DNA of 64,000 nucleotides from Mesostigma viride (taxonomy: Eukaryota; Streptophyta; Mesostigmatophyceae; Mesostigmatales; Mesostigmataceae): the NCBI GenBank assembly GCA_009746045.1, contig RPFO01000675.1, positions 1 through 64,000 on the forward strand, in the 5' to 3' direction. A program made the position numbers and the translations under genes. This document shows positions 35,036 to 45,782 of this stretch, piece by piece; the first letter of the stretch is position 1, and each line of letters opens with the position of its first letter. The notes below the pieces were generated by a model. That model saw only the letters and a list, made by a program, of their open reading frames with translations. It did not search any database and was not told where the DNA came from.

Positions 35036-37320
35036 TTGCGCACACTGCAGTTGCTTGAGAAATCTGACGCCGCTCTGGAGGACTTCCCTGAAAAACGCGC
35101 CCACAAGCGCGCGGCAGAGGAGTTCGTCGACGCGCTGGACATCCCGGCCAACCACGCCCAGCCGCCCGCTGCCAGCCCAGCATCGGCCCTTCGGCACCTC
35201 GCTGGCAAGCTGCCCGCGGCAGGGGCCCTGCTCCCCCCCGCCGCCCGCCCCGCTTAACCAGCCTGCACCGGCTCCCCGCCGTCATCCAGGCCTGGCAAGC
35301 CCTGCGGCGCGACAACCGCGACCCCACCCGCTAGCTACGCCCGCCTCAAAGCCGAATACCACTCCGCCATCCGGCAGGCGCCCCAAGAAGCACACATCCA
35401 GGAGGACCTCCATGTCCGCTAGTACTTCGCCCACCTCAAGGACCAGCACGGCAAGTACGCCTGGACCCGCCTGCGTCACGCCCAACGGCCAGCCGGCGGC
35501 GCGCAGCCGGCGCCGCGCACGCTCTCCGGCTCACCGCAGCAGCAGCTTGACCAGTGGTATTTCTCCCAGTCCCGGCTGCTCGGTGCGACGGTGCCCCCCC
35601 GCCGCCTCCGCCGCTAGTTGGCCCTCTGGCGGCCGCGCGCCTGCAGGCGCCTGCGGGCGTCCCTGCGCTGCCCACGCCGCGCCCCGCCGCTGAGCAGGAC
35701 TACTCACACGTAGTAACCCGGCCCTGACGGAACCCCTGGCCGACCCCAACGAGCCGTACCGTCGTTCACCGAGCTCGAGCTGAGCACCGCCGCCAAGCAA
35801 CTCCGCTTCTATGCCGCCGTTGGACCTGACCAGCTCCCCACCCCATGGTGATTAAGCTGACGGCTCTCACGGGGTTCCTGCTTGACGTCTGCAACCGGAT
35901 CCTGCTTGCCGACGCGCCGCCGATAATCAGTCCTGAGTGGCAGCACAGCTACCGTATTATGCTGTACAAAAACAAAGGTTCGACCCCGCCAACTACCGCG
36001 GAGTCTGCATCCAGAGCGCCGCACTCAAGTTGTTCATGCGCATGATCCTCAACCGCCTTCGTTCTGCTCTCGGCGTCATCCAGGGGAGAGTCAAATGGGC
36101 TTTCGTCCTGAGCGCGCAACAACTTCATGGCCATCTTCACATCGCGCGCCGCCTCTTCGAGGAAATCGCTCTCTTGCAACCTGATTAGTTTCCCGCCATC
36201 CTGACCTTCGTCGACTGATCTTCATCAAGGCTTTTCATTCTGTCCCCTGCATGGGCCGCTCTATGGGCTGTCTTTGCTCGCGCTCGCGTCCCCACTCCCC
36301 TGATTACTGGCATGCATCCGCACGCTGTATGAGGGGTCGACCACTTCGGTGCGCACTCATCACAGCTTTACCCCGCCATGTCCACTGCAGACCGGCGTCT
36401 GGCAGGGTTGCATCCTGTCGCCGTACCTGTTATTAAATGTTATTGTAGTGGATTATGCTATGCGCCAGCCGGGCACGTGCCCGCTTTGCTAGCCTTTCAC
36501 GCCGTGCCCCTGTCCTACATACATAGTAGTGATCACGAACGAGCTTGGGGAAGGGGGGCCGAATAATAAGCAGAATTTACTAGCTGACCTCATTTATGCC
36601 GACGACATCACGCCCATCGAGAAGCTAGCCGGAGCCTGCCCAACTTTGGCTGGACCGGGCCTGGATCTCTATGTAGGCTCGGGCGGTTGGTCTAGAAATC
36701 AGCCCCAAAAGGGAGGCCCTGGCTCTCGGCCGGCATGGCAAGGCCCCCGCCCACACTCCGCCTCATAGATGACACCGAGGTCAACTAGTAACCCTACTTC
36801 AGGCCGCTTCAAGCTGCTCGATCGGCAGTTGGCTTCCCGACTGCGAGGACGGCGACCTGACAACACGGACAGGCATGGCGTGGGCGCAACTCCATGACCA
36901 CCGCCGCTGGTGGAGAAACCCCGCCCTATACCCCGGATCGTCAAGCGTGACCTCTTCAAGGTCGTCATTCTGACCTACGGCGCCGAGACCTGGACACTGA
37001 CGCAGGAGCTGGAGCAACGACTCGACGGCACTGTCACCAAGATGCTGCGCCCGGCCCCTTTGGTTTACACATTAGTAATGAGGATTTGTACGCTGATTTG
37101 CCCTATGTTTCCCACATTCTTAGGCACAGGCGCCTGGGCCTAGCCGGACACCTGGCCCGCCCAGATCAGGTAGTAGACACATCAGATAGACTAGCTGGCA
37201 CCAAGCCGGCCGCCCAGCCTAGGCGTTATGTCCTCACCTGGCGTGCCCCAGGCCGCGCGCGGCAGGGTCGCCACCCGTGGACTTTTCGTGATAGACTCGG
37301 CATGGACATGTGCTACTACC
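35036..37320 (+). mobile_element. LINE copy B, plus strand (linker, RT, C-terminus)
   Basis: Starts with the linker upstream of the RT (DIPANHAQPP near 35140; FTELELSTAAKQLRF-like near 35765). It continues with MLYKNKG at 35959, MGFRP-like near 36095, IKAFHSV near 36225, GVWQGCILSPYL near 36400, NLLADLIYADDITPIEK near 36575-36625, LTYGAETWTL near 36970 and RHPWTFRDRLGMDMC near 37270-37310. Many stops and frameshifts. The spacing is more complete than in other copies, making it the best template for the family's domain order, but no endonuclease domain is seen. Confidence 0.88.
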
Positions 37321-38059
37321 CTATATACATAGCCGGGCGCCACCGTCCTCTCCCCCGCAGCATTCCCTGCCCGTGTCATCGATAAACACCAGAAAACCTA
37401 CGCGGGTATTCTGCACACGGCGGATTGGATGGCTCTTTTTGATGACCTAAACGCCCAGGGTCGCGCGTGGCTTTTCTCACTCAGACTCATTGCGGAGTGT
37501 GGGCTCGGCTTACCTCTGAGCTCTCCCCATGGGCCCGGCCCCTTATTTCCTGGCGCCCAGTCACTATCCGGTGGCACTGCGACACCAACTGTTTGCCCCG
37601 CAACCTCTTGTTCCCGCAGGGCGGCCCTGTGGTAGCTGCGGGCAGGCCTTGGACCCCACTGCATGGGACCCACTACCTGTCATGCATGGGTGGCCAGCAA
37701 AATCAGAATAGGTACTTGTACTTGCACACTGTTCTCCTGAAGGTGGTGCTTGCTATGGTCCGGTCCGTTTTCCCCCACGCGAACATCCGGTCTGAGGATG
37801 CGGACGGCACGACTTTCTACTCCCCCAACCACCAACCTGACATCGTGGTTCTGGACTTTGAGGGAGGCGGCCGGCACTTGCTCATTGACGTTTCTGTGGC
37901 TTGCCCCTTGGCTCTTAGCCATGTGGTTGGTGTATCCCAGGCGGCGGGCTACACGGCGGATCGGGCTGAGCGGGCCAAGCTCACGGCCTATGGGGCCGAC
38001 GTCGGGCACCACCGTGTGGTGCCCTTTGTCTTGGAGGAGTTCGGGGCCATGGGGACCCT

Positions 38060-40067
38060 AAAATGGCTGACGGCGGTATGGCTGACGGCGGAGCTCAGAT
38101 CTTTTGCGTCTTAGCCCCAAATTCGGTCAGACCACTTGCATTCCATGCGCTTTTTTCAGACGCACACGCCAGTATAATCGGTTCCGGCTGAAACGCAGTA
38201 TTGCCAAAGTTATCACGTGACAAGCAGCTATGACAACCCAAAAGCAAAACGGGGTTTGTCCAGAAAAGGAGCTTTCCGGCTCCCAGCCCAACCCACTCGC
38301 CATCGTCCTTGCCCAGCCGCCTGGGCCCGCCAACCCATCGCCAGCAAACCCATCGCCAAGCGCCTCGCCTGAGCCCAAGAAGCCATGCCACGACCGCCAC
38401 AAATGGAGCCAATTCTTGCCCGGGGACAGAATTCTCTCCCTCCTCGAGTGGCAGGGGCTGTTCGGCCGCAGGAAGTCGTCGAGGTCCTCCAGTTCCTCGC
38501 ACAGGAACGGAAGCTCTTCGTGCCCCCGAAGGGGGGGGCGGCTGTCGACTACCGCGACACTTCCTGGCTCTACACTTATGACGAACCACGCCAACGCCTG
38601 TTTATCTTGACCAGCTACTACCAGCGCAGCCTCGGCGACATCAGCAGAGCGCTCAGCGCCCCCGCCCCCGCACAGCCGGCAGCCCCATCGGCTCCCTCCC
38701 TGTGCAAGGATGACATCCGCGCAGTGCTGGAGGAGCACGTGACCTCAGGCCGCTGGCCGAGAATTAAGATGACCTTGCTGAACACCACGCTCAACACGGT
38801 CGAGGCCCGGGTCTCCAATGTGGAAACCCGGGTCGTCCACAAGCTACAACCCCAGTTCACGGCGCTCCACACCGCGGCGCAGGCTTCGGAAACGCACGCT
38901 GCACTTGTCTCTCGAGGTGGAGGGCAAGTGCGGCGTGCTCATGAAGAAGCTTGAAGCCATCACCGCCCACACCGAGGCCCTGGCCACACAGCTAGGTCCC
39001 GAAAGATAGCGGAGCAGACGGCCACCATTGCATCCCAGCCACCCCGGCAGGATGCTGGTGACCTCCCGCCGCTCTCCTATGCGGACCTGCTGCGGTCAGT
39101 GACCGCCTCAACCACCGACGCCATCGACACGAAGCTCCAGGAGCTGGAGGACCACCATTACCGCCAGGCCCAGCAGCGGGAGGTCACCGACCGCGCTCGC
39201 CGCGAGTGCCGAGTGGTGCTGCGTCGTTTCCCCCAGAAGCCAGGTGAGACGTCAACCTCCCTTGCGGACGAGCTCAAGAACCAGCTCCTTACCCTCATGG
39301 GCCTGGTAGGTGAGGTAGAACTGCGTGGGTGTCACCGCCTTCCCCACTCACGGGACAAGGCGGCGGCCCCCACCACGGTCCTGCTCACCTTCCCCTCCCG
39401 TGAGGACAAGCAGCGGTTCCTCTCCCGTCGCAAGCGGTTGCACGACCTCACCTGGACGCTGGACGACGACCTGACCCCCGCTCAGCAGTAGCAGCGACGC
39501 GACCTGTGGCCGGCATACCTCCGCCATAAGCAGGCCTCCCAGAAGCCCAAGGTGTACTGGAGGGGCGGGGACCTGATGATCAACCACAAGATGTGGACGC
39601 CCCACGCGGGCTAGCCTAGCTTGCCAAATATCCCTATAGCTTGTATCCATTGGTAGTCACTGCCGCTATGGCAGCCATGCTTAGAATGTTTGCCTATAGC
39701 TGTGCCAACATACCTACTAGTCACGTGCATCGCTAACGCACGGTATACAACCAGCCATAGCCTTAGCTTAGTCCTTGTACAGCCATGCTAGTGATGCTAC
39801 GTCCTGGCTATGACCAGATTCCTTGCCCACGCTCCTTGTTATGCCATGCTCACATGGGTCTTATTGCACCCACAGATTGCCGGATCGTTAGCGTGTCCGT
39901 TTAGCTAGCGCACCCGAGTGCAGCTGTGGCATGCCTTAGGCATGAGGGAGACTGTCAGAGGGCCTCTGCCCTTTCTCCTGTTGTGCACACACATGGATTA
40001 AAAGCACTTCGGTGGCTCTGTGACTCCCCACCGGGAGCACGAGTTTAATTAATTAATTAATTAATTG
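38060..40067 (+). mobile_element. ORF1-only LINE-derived retroposon, plus-strand copy, with 11-bp TSD
   Basis: Flanked by an 11-bp direct repeat ATGGGGACCCT (38049-38059 and 40068-40078), it interrupts another retroelement frame. It holds an untranslated start, an L1-ORF1-like frame (38330-39614), ~420 bp of 3' untranslated sequence and a TTAA-repeat tail (40045-40066). Insert length 2008 bp. The TSD and 3' tail are the signature of target-primed reverse transcription. No ORF2 (endonuclease or RT) is present, so it must have been mobilised by a partner LINE. The layout parallels mammalian half-L1 (HAL1) elements; kinship is not implied. Confidence 0.88.
38330..39614 (+). pseudogene. L1 ORF1p-like protein, broken
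   Basis: A Ser/Pro-rich start ([10 protein letters not shown] at 38355) leads through a helical region (VEVLQFLAQERKLFVPP; RVSNVETRVVHKLQ) to an RNA-binding-like C-terminal part (LMGLVGEVELRGCHRLPHSRDK, VLLTFPSREDKQRF, LTWTLDDDLTPAQQ) and a final RRDLWPAYLRHKQ...VYWRGGDLMINHKMW. Frame changes near 38380 and 38900, a stop near 39009 and an in-frame TAG at 39489-39491 (the other copy has a Gln codon) show it is dead. It aligns along its length with 25342-26600 on the minus strand. Confidence 0.8.
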
Positions 40068-40389
40068 ATGGGGACCCTGACTGCCGGCATCTTTAAGGAG
40101 TGTTGCCGGCTCCGGGAGGACCGCCTGGACCTGGAGGGCCAGCGGGCCCCTTTGTCAGCGCGGACCTGGACATCGTATTGGCGCCAATGCCTTTCGGTAG
40201 CGATTACCCGGCGGGCTATGGCTGACATCTTGCTCCGCCGCACACGAGCTGACTTTGCGGCGGCGCAGCACGGTTATTAGGCTGCATGTTTTACTTCATT
40301 CCGCGGTGTGGATCGAGTGTCCCATGCCGGCTGTATAGTTGTTTTGTCGTGGTATCTCTTGTTAGCTTTGGCTTTTTTTAAAAAAGTGG

Positions 40390-40690
40390 GTGCCTTAACT
40401 CTGATGTAAGTAATTGTATTTTTAAATATATATTATAAAAATATTATTACTTACAGCAGAGTGAAATCACTCAAACCAAAGCAAACGCCCAGCTAAAAAA
40501 CCTATACACAGAGCCATGTCAAAGCTCTATACTACGATAAGACCAATGGAAACTCCTAACGGGAGGAACCTACTAATAGCCCTGCTGCACCGCAATTAAT
40601 TAAAATCAGCCTGCGTTTTTAATATATATTAAAAATATAATTACTTACAACAGAGTGAAATCACTCAAACCAAAGCAAACTATATGTTTT
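40390..40690. repeat. AT-rich fold-back segment with inverted and direct repeats
   Basis: An ACTCTGATGTAAGTAATTGTA block at 40397-40417 is inverted relative to TAATTACTTACA(A/G)CAGAGT blocks ending at 40461 and 40660. The direct repeat CAGAGTGAAATCACTCAAACC occurs at 40455 and 40652. Stretches of AT-only DNA (TTTAAATATATATTATAAAA) stand out against the GC-rich surroundings. Probably a small fold-back/MITE-type element; no frame. Confidence 0.75.
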
Positions 40691-40734
40691 TAATATATAT
40701 AGCCGGGTAGCACATGTCCATCATGTATGGCACA

Positions 40735-41041
40735 TGTCCATGTAGCTAGACGTGACGGGCTCACACCCGGGCAGCCTCCTGGTTTGTCTGTAATTAATGA
40801 AGGCAGATGGTACGCAAGGATAGATGGCAAGTATATATAGTGATGAAGGAGACCACCCCCAAGTCTGTGGGGGCTCCGCGTGTGACCGCGTATGGCATTC
40901 ATAGCGATTCGGGCCGTGTTCCCACAACCCTGTAACTATTGTAGGACCTAGATAGCTTACATCATCCATTCCATCCCATGTCAGTCCCCTCCCACGGAGG
41001 ACATATGCTCGTCGATCACATGACGCAGTCACGTGTCTATA
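40735..41041 (+). repeat. LINE 3' untranslated region and tail, plus strand
   Basis: A nearly complete copy of the LINE 3' untranslated region, starting CACATGTCCATGTAGCTAGA and ending with the CACATGAC-GCA-GTCACGTG imperfect palindrome at 41017-41035. It matches 26781-27060 in reverse complement and the two-part copy 27851-28009 plus 31626 onward. The coding part is missing, so it is a short 5'-truncated insertion. Confidence 0.85.
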
Positions 41042-41054
41042 ACGTTATTATATC

Positions 41055-41712
41055 TTTGCGAATGAACTTGAATGTACCGACGTCTGGTTATCGTCGGCTA
41101 AATAGGGATCCGTGGACCGATTTGCCGCAGGGGGCAAAAAGGTTCCGGACGATTTAGAGCTAACTAATACTGCGCATCCTGGAGGTCAGGGGTTTGAATC
41201 CGCCTTGCTTGAGACATGCCGAATCCCAAGTGCGTGCTCAGCAGGCCACATGCGGGTTGCTCACTGTCGGCCCTTCACTCTCCTCCACGAGGCCAGTTTA
41301 TAAAATCAAATTAAATTATAACATGCCTTCGTTGGGAGATCATGTAGCACATATTCCTTGATGGATGGGTGCATGGGGTGGAGGAAGCCGCGTAATCGAA
41401 CGAGCCTAACTCTAAGCTATCTAGCTTAGAAAATCCTAACTACACTACTCATCAAAACGCCTCCTCCTCTTGGGGGGAGGTGGCGTGCCCACAGGGGCTG
41501 GCGTGTGAGCCTTGACAATCTTCTGCCACCGTGTCTTGTTCTGCATGCCAGTTTATAATAGTTAGCTAGCTCTAAATAGTCCGGTACACTCAAGTTCATT
41601 CGCGAATGTGATGTGGAGTGTACCGACGACTGGTTATTGTCGGCTATAAATAGGTCCGTGGACCGATTTGCTGCAGGGGGCAAAAAGGTTCCAGACGATT
41701 TAGAGCTAGCTG
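41055..41712. repeat. Repeated promoter-like segment flanking a LINE-tail insertion
   Basis: A ~95-bp segment (ACCGACG, GGTCCGTGGACCGATTTG, GGGGGCAAAAAGGTTCC, GATTTAGAGCTA) occurs at about 41075-41165 and 41616-41712 in the same orientation; a partial inverted piece lies at 41565-41610. Between them (41305-41560) is an inverted copy of the LINE-A 3' tail of 34690-35010. The second copy holds CTATAAATAGG, a good TATA box, directly upstream of the DIRS-like remnant, so it may be that element's terminal repeat. Confidence 0.6.
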
Positions 41713-41716
41713 GAGT

Positions 41717-43326
41717 GTGCCCTGGCCTTGGCTCGATCCTATGCTAAGCGTTGACCGAAGCGCACCTTTGGCACGTGAGGTGGTCGCATCTGACGCATCC
41801 ACCGACGGGCAAGGTGTCGTGTACGCTACCATGGAGCCGGGCGATGTGACGGAGCTGGCGCGGGCACGTGAGGTGCGGGGGTACCCGACTTTGCTCATAC
41901 CAAGCGAGGTGGCCTACGCTGGCCTAGGCCACTGAGCGCGCGGCCGGGCGCAACAAGCAATCACTGGTCAGCAATGGCGGGTTGGGGTCAGGAGTCGTTG
42001 GCGGGATCCGGGGATGCACATCAACGAGAAGGAAGTGCGAGCCGCAGTGAAGGGCGTGGAGAGTAGTGGGCCGGGCGCAGGGCTCAGTGGACATTACCCG
42101 GAGGCAAGCGCGTGGTGAGCTAGGTTGGTGGACTCCACCGCGGCGTTGGGCTGCTTGGCTAAGGGGCGGTCCTCATCCCACAAGCTCAACAAGCAGTGCC
42201 GCCGCTTGTGCGCGCAGACCCTCACCACTGGGAGTCATTCCCAGTGGGTGTGGACGCCGAGTGCACTTCAACCAGCTGATGCATGGTGTTTCTCGTGGCC
42301 AATCCATGGCGACTTCCTCGGCAGGCTGTGTGCGCGACCTGACCGCGGAAGGCATCCATCCTAACCCCGGGCCCGGCCCCTGCACCTGTTAGCTAACTTC
42401 CATTGCTAGAGGGGAAAGTAATACCGGCTACCTTGCTGGCCTACCGTCATGGCCTTGATTCCCTATTGACTTGGTGGGAGGCTGGCTGGCGGGCGGACAG
42501 GTCATCGTCACGAGCTTACACCCTTGAGGAGACATTTTGTGCGTATGTCGCCTGGGCTCACTTTCGGGGATACAGCCGCCAGACGTGTGTCAATGCCTTG
42601 ATGGGGTTGCAACTTTACTATCCCGGTATGGTGAAGCGGTGGGACTTGGCCCGTGGCGTCCTGGCTGGATGGAAAACACTTGTGCCCCCCCGTGCCCCTC
42701 CTCCGATTCCGTATGGGAGGCGGCGTTTGCACTTGCCAGCACGATGGTAATGCAAGGGCAGCGCCTTGCGGGCCTGCTGGTGGTCATCGTGTTCCGCCAT
42801 TACCTCATACCTGCAAATCTTGGAGGCGCTGAACCTCCGTGTTGGCCATGCCTCCCGCCTGTGTGCGCCTCCAGCCTGACGTTCGGCTTGGGCGGGCTCA
42901 GCGGGGCGCCCTGCTGTTGAGGTCTACTAAGACCTCAGACTAAGGGCAAGACTCAGTCGGTGGTGGTAGAAGATGTGATGTCTAAACTGAACCATCCTCT
43001 GTCACTGCATCGCGGGTAAGCGCGCTTGGGAGGCCGTGTTCCCTTTCACCTACCCGCAATTCAGGCGCCTGTGGCAGGATGCGACTCAGGCCTTGGGGGT
43101 CGACCAGATTTTCACCATTCACGGGCTGCGGCATGGGGGTGCCACTCATGATTTCCTCGAGGGTCGCAGCACGGGAGACATCCAGGGCCGGGGGCGCTGG
43201 CTTAGCAGCTCCACGGTTGCCCATTATGTGGGCTTGCACCGCAGTCTGGAGGTGGAGTTTCCTGAGGTTCTTCTTCTTCTTCCGGCAATGGCCGCGTGCC
43301 ACCCTCGGAGCTACGTTGAGATATAA
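41717..43326 (+). mobile_element. DIRS-like retroelement remnant (RNase H and tyrosine recombinase)
   Basis: Successive broken plus-strand frames: RNase H-like (VVASDASTDGQGVVYA near 41790; INEKEVRAAVKG near 42025; VDSTAALGCLAKG near 42128; LQPADA then, frameshifted, SRGQSM near 42280-42310); a GIHPNPGP motif at 42351-42374; then a tyrosine recombinase (TLLAYRHGLDSLLTWW at 42430, RGYSRQTCVNALMGLQ near 42570, HGLRHGGATHDFLEG at 43120, GRGRW at 43186, HYV at 43223). RT-RNase H-YR order with no integrase is the hallmark of DIRS elements. The RT itself is absent upstream. At least three frame breaks; dead. Confidence 0.85.
42403..43326 (+). pseudogene. Tyrosine recombinase (phage-integrase fold), broken
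   Basis: The N-terminal core-binding-like part spans 42403-42700; the catalytic part resumes after frame changes near 42700 and 42920. The C-terminal catalytic box is intact: H-x-x-R in HGLRHGG (Arg codon 43129-43131), GRW with Trp near 43198, and the nucleophilic Tyr in AHYVGLHRSL near 43226. The first catalytic Arg, expected near FRHYL at about 42790-42830, is disturbed by a frameshift. In DIRS elements this enzyme inserts circular DNA without target duplication. Confidence 0.82.
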
Positions 43327-43982
43327 CGTGCCACTGTCTAGGTTTCTTTGGTAATGGCGTAGTGATTAACTAGATCTAGATGCTTTCTCTCACGCAATAT
43401 GTTACATAATAGCCCCGGCAGCCTTACGTAAGCTGGCAGCCGGCAATCAGAACGCCACATTGCATCATTTGTTCAGACGCAACATTTGCGTGGCATAAAA
43501 ATGCCGTCCGGGACAAGGCCCGGCGCATGACACGCAAAAAGGACAAAAACAAACCCACCTAGCTAAGGTCGGCCTGAGTCTTTTCTTTTCCTGCCCACCC
43601 TCCCTGCGTGTTTGGGGGTAAGGATAGCCTAATTGGCAATAAGTGTCCCCATGAGCATCGGCGGCCGGGGGGATGTGGCCTGCCTTTTGTATGTGCTCCA
43701 CTCATTGTTTTAAATAAGGAGTCTGGTTACCCTACATGGAGTTCCACGGTTAATATATAATATATATTTTCATTGAGAATGATGAACTACGGAGGTGAGA
43801 TGGGCATGCAACAGAAGGAAAAACCCGAAAAGATCGAAGAAGAACCCTGAAGAAATTAATAGTAATCTGACACGGACGCCCAAGGATCACGCCAGCTGCA
43901 CAAGGTACAACTAACTACATCACAAAACTACGACACGCAGCAACATCGCTGCCGGCCCGCCATATGCAGGCCTGGGAGGGAT
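43327..43982. other. Spacer, no supported gene
   Basis: No frame, RNA gene or repeat array stands out. An AT-rich TTAATATATAATATATATTTT stretch lies near 43750. Confidence 0.5.
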
Positions 43983-44905
43983 CTAGTCTGCATGGGTCGC
44001 GACAAAGTCGGCCTGCCGGTGCGGCGGAATAACACTGTCATCAGCCACGGTGCGAGTGAGGGCGAGTGACAGGCCCTGCCGCCAATACGAGGACCACGTG
44101 CGGGCAGACCATGGGGCGGTCTGACCCTCGAGGTCGAGGCGGTCTTTACGGCGCTGGCAGCACTCGTGGAAAAACGCCGCCGTCTTGGGGCCCATGGCCC
44201 CGAACTCCTCAAGGACAAAAGGGATGACCCGGCGGGGCCCCACATTGCCGTATGTAGGAGGCAAACTTGTCGCGCTCAGCCTCAGCGGCTGCAGCGCCGG
44301 CATCCACAGCCTCCCGGAGGATGTGGCGACCGGAAAGCGGCCGAGCCACGGAGACATCGATGAGCAGGTGGCAACCCTGCCCGTCGTAGTCAAGAACGCG
44401 GTAATGTCGGGGCGGAGGTTGGGTGAGTAGAGGGCGGCCCCATCCGCGTCCTTGCACTTGATGGTGGAGTGGGGAAAGACCGACCGAACCATGGCACACA
44501 CCACCCGGAGGAGAGCGGTATGTATGGAGATAGAGGAACCAGTTCTGGTTATGCTGGTCACCCATGCACGCGATGTAGCTGGTGCGTCCCAGTAGTAGTA
44601 TCGAGAGCAAGCCCGCAGAGCCTGCCGCAGGACGCACCCGCCGTGATCAATGAGCGGTTGCGGGGCAAACAGCTCAGTGGTGCCGGCATGGCGGAGAGCG
44701 ATCGCGTAAAGGGCCGGAACCAGCGTGAACAAAGGGCTCATGGGGAGGACGCGCAGGAATGCGGACCCCACGCTCCCCTTGAAGGGAAACGGAGTGAAGC
44801 CAAGCCTTCCCCTGATCGTTCAGGCAAGCTCGCATGCAAACCCATCCAGTCGGCACAGTGTAGTATACCCGCGTAGGTCTTTTGTTGTTTTTCATGAACG
44901 CAGGC
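43983..44905 (-). pseudogene. Retroelement C-terminal protein region, second copy
   Basis: On the minus strand this reads SLPAFMKNNK, (frameshift) YAGILHCADWMGLHASLND, LFAPQPLIDHGGCVLRQAL, MVRSVFPHSTIKCKDADGAALYSPN, HLLIDVSVARPLS (in another frame), then VIPFVLEEFGAMGPKTAAFFHECCQRRKDRLDLEGQ, ending at 43983. It corresponds piece by piece to 37384-38059 plus 40068-40280 and gives the uninterrupted order. It contains frameshifts around the DVSV core, so it is not intact. Function as for the other copy: retroelement-associated, not assigned further. Confidence 0.72.
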
Positions 44906-45782
44906 AGGGAAGACACTAGGACTGACGACAGTGCAGTGTTGATTTATCTATGCAAAGATGACGTCTAACGCGTCGACGTTCCAAGCAGATGGTGCGCAGC
45001 GGACGCCGGACTTCCGTAAAACAATGTAAGGCCCAGGCGGAAAGAAGCTACCAAGAAACCAAAAAGAAACCGGCGATACCAAACGGGACGTCTCGTCTGA
45101 CGGATGGTGGCGACCAAGACAGAGATAATAACAACTGCGTATTTTCACAGTTCCGTGAATCTGATAATGCTTGACGATGGCAAATAATGCATCATCGTTC
45201 AGGGGTCATCATCATCTGACCCATTTCAAGCTGCGGAACCCAAAATTTCCACCAAATGGCACGTTGACAGCCATATCTCGCTATATCCGCGCGCGCAACG
45301 GTAAAAAATGTTAGCAAAAGTCACGTGATGCACAGTCCATGGCAACGTGGTATTCAGTATTTAGGTGGCTATGGCGGCGCAATTATCCCACCAACCTATG
45401 CATTTACGTTCACATTGGGTCTGTCCCGAGTTGCCTGACCACTTACATCCGTACCCGATGGCGCGGCGCTCGCGTATTATTTTGCCACGTGGCGGTGGGT
45501 GCAAGTGTATACAAATGGATACCTACACTTGACGGAGTATGGGACCGAGTATGGGACGGAGTATGGGACCGAGTTTTGGGGTTTCGTAGAAAATTCGCCC
45601 TGGTCAGAATATTTGGCCAAAAAATTCTCTCAAAATTTATTCAAATACTAAGTGACTGAAAAGATCTTTCTTGGACATATTTTTGGGATTTTTTTGTTTT
45701 GTTTGAGCGGCTAAATGTACGGTCTGTGAAATGGGAAATGAGTATCAGCGAATCCTAAATGCTATAAATTAAATACCTATTA
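44906..45782. other. Spacer with an 11-bp GGGACGGAGTAT/GGGACCGAGTAT run
   Basis: No supported gene. Near 45532-45575 a GGAGTATGGGACCGAGTAT motif is repeated about four times with an 11-bp period. Confidence 0.5.

Larger units (their letters stand above)
37384..40280 (+). pseudogene. Retroelement C-terminal protein region, split by an insertion
   Basis: 37384-38059 encodes (with frameshifts) KTYAGILHTADWMALF, a Pro/His/Cys segment (LFAPQPLVPAG, CGSCGQALDPT), then MVRSVFPHANI, PDIVVLDFEGGG, HLLIDVSVACPLA and VPFVLEEFGAMG. The coding sequence resumes after a 2.0-kb insertion at 40068-40280 with GIFKECCRLREDRLDLEGQ, ending at a TAG. The copy at 43983-44890 (minus) is uninterrupted and confirms the join. 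Segments of this kind with an (I/V)DV(S/T)V.xPLA core occur at the ends of retroelement polyproteins and may be an endonuclease-type fold; the precise function is not established from this sequence. Confidence 0.72.

Noticed and set aside
41112-41303. tRNA-like B-box GGTTTGAATCC near 41190, suggesting a tRNA-derived SINE
   Set aside because: The motif has one mismatch, the T-arm stem does not pair well, and no A-box or cloverleaf could be drawn.
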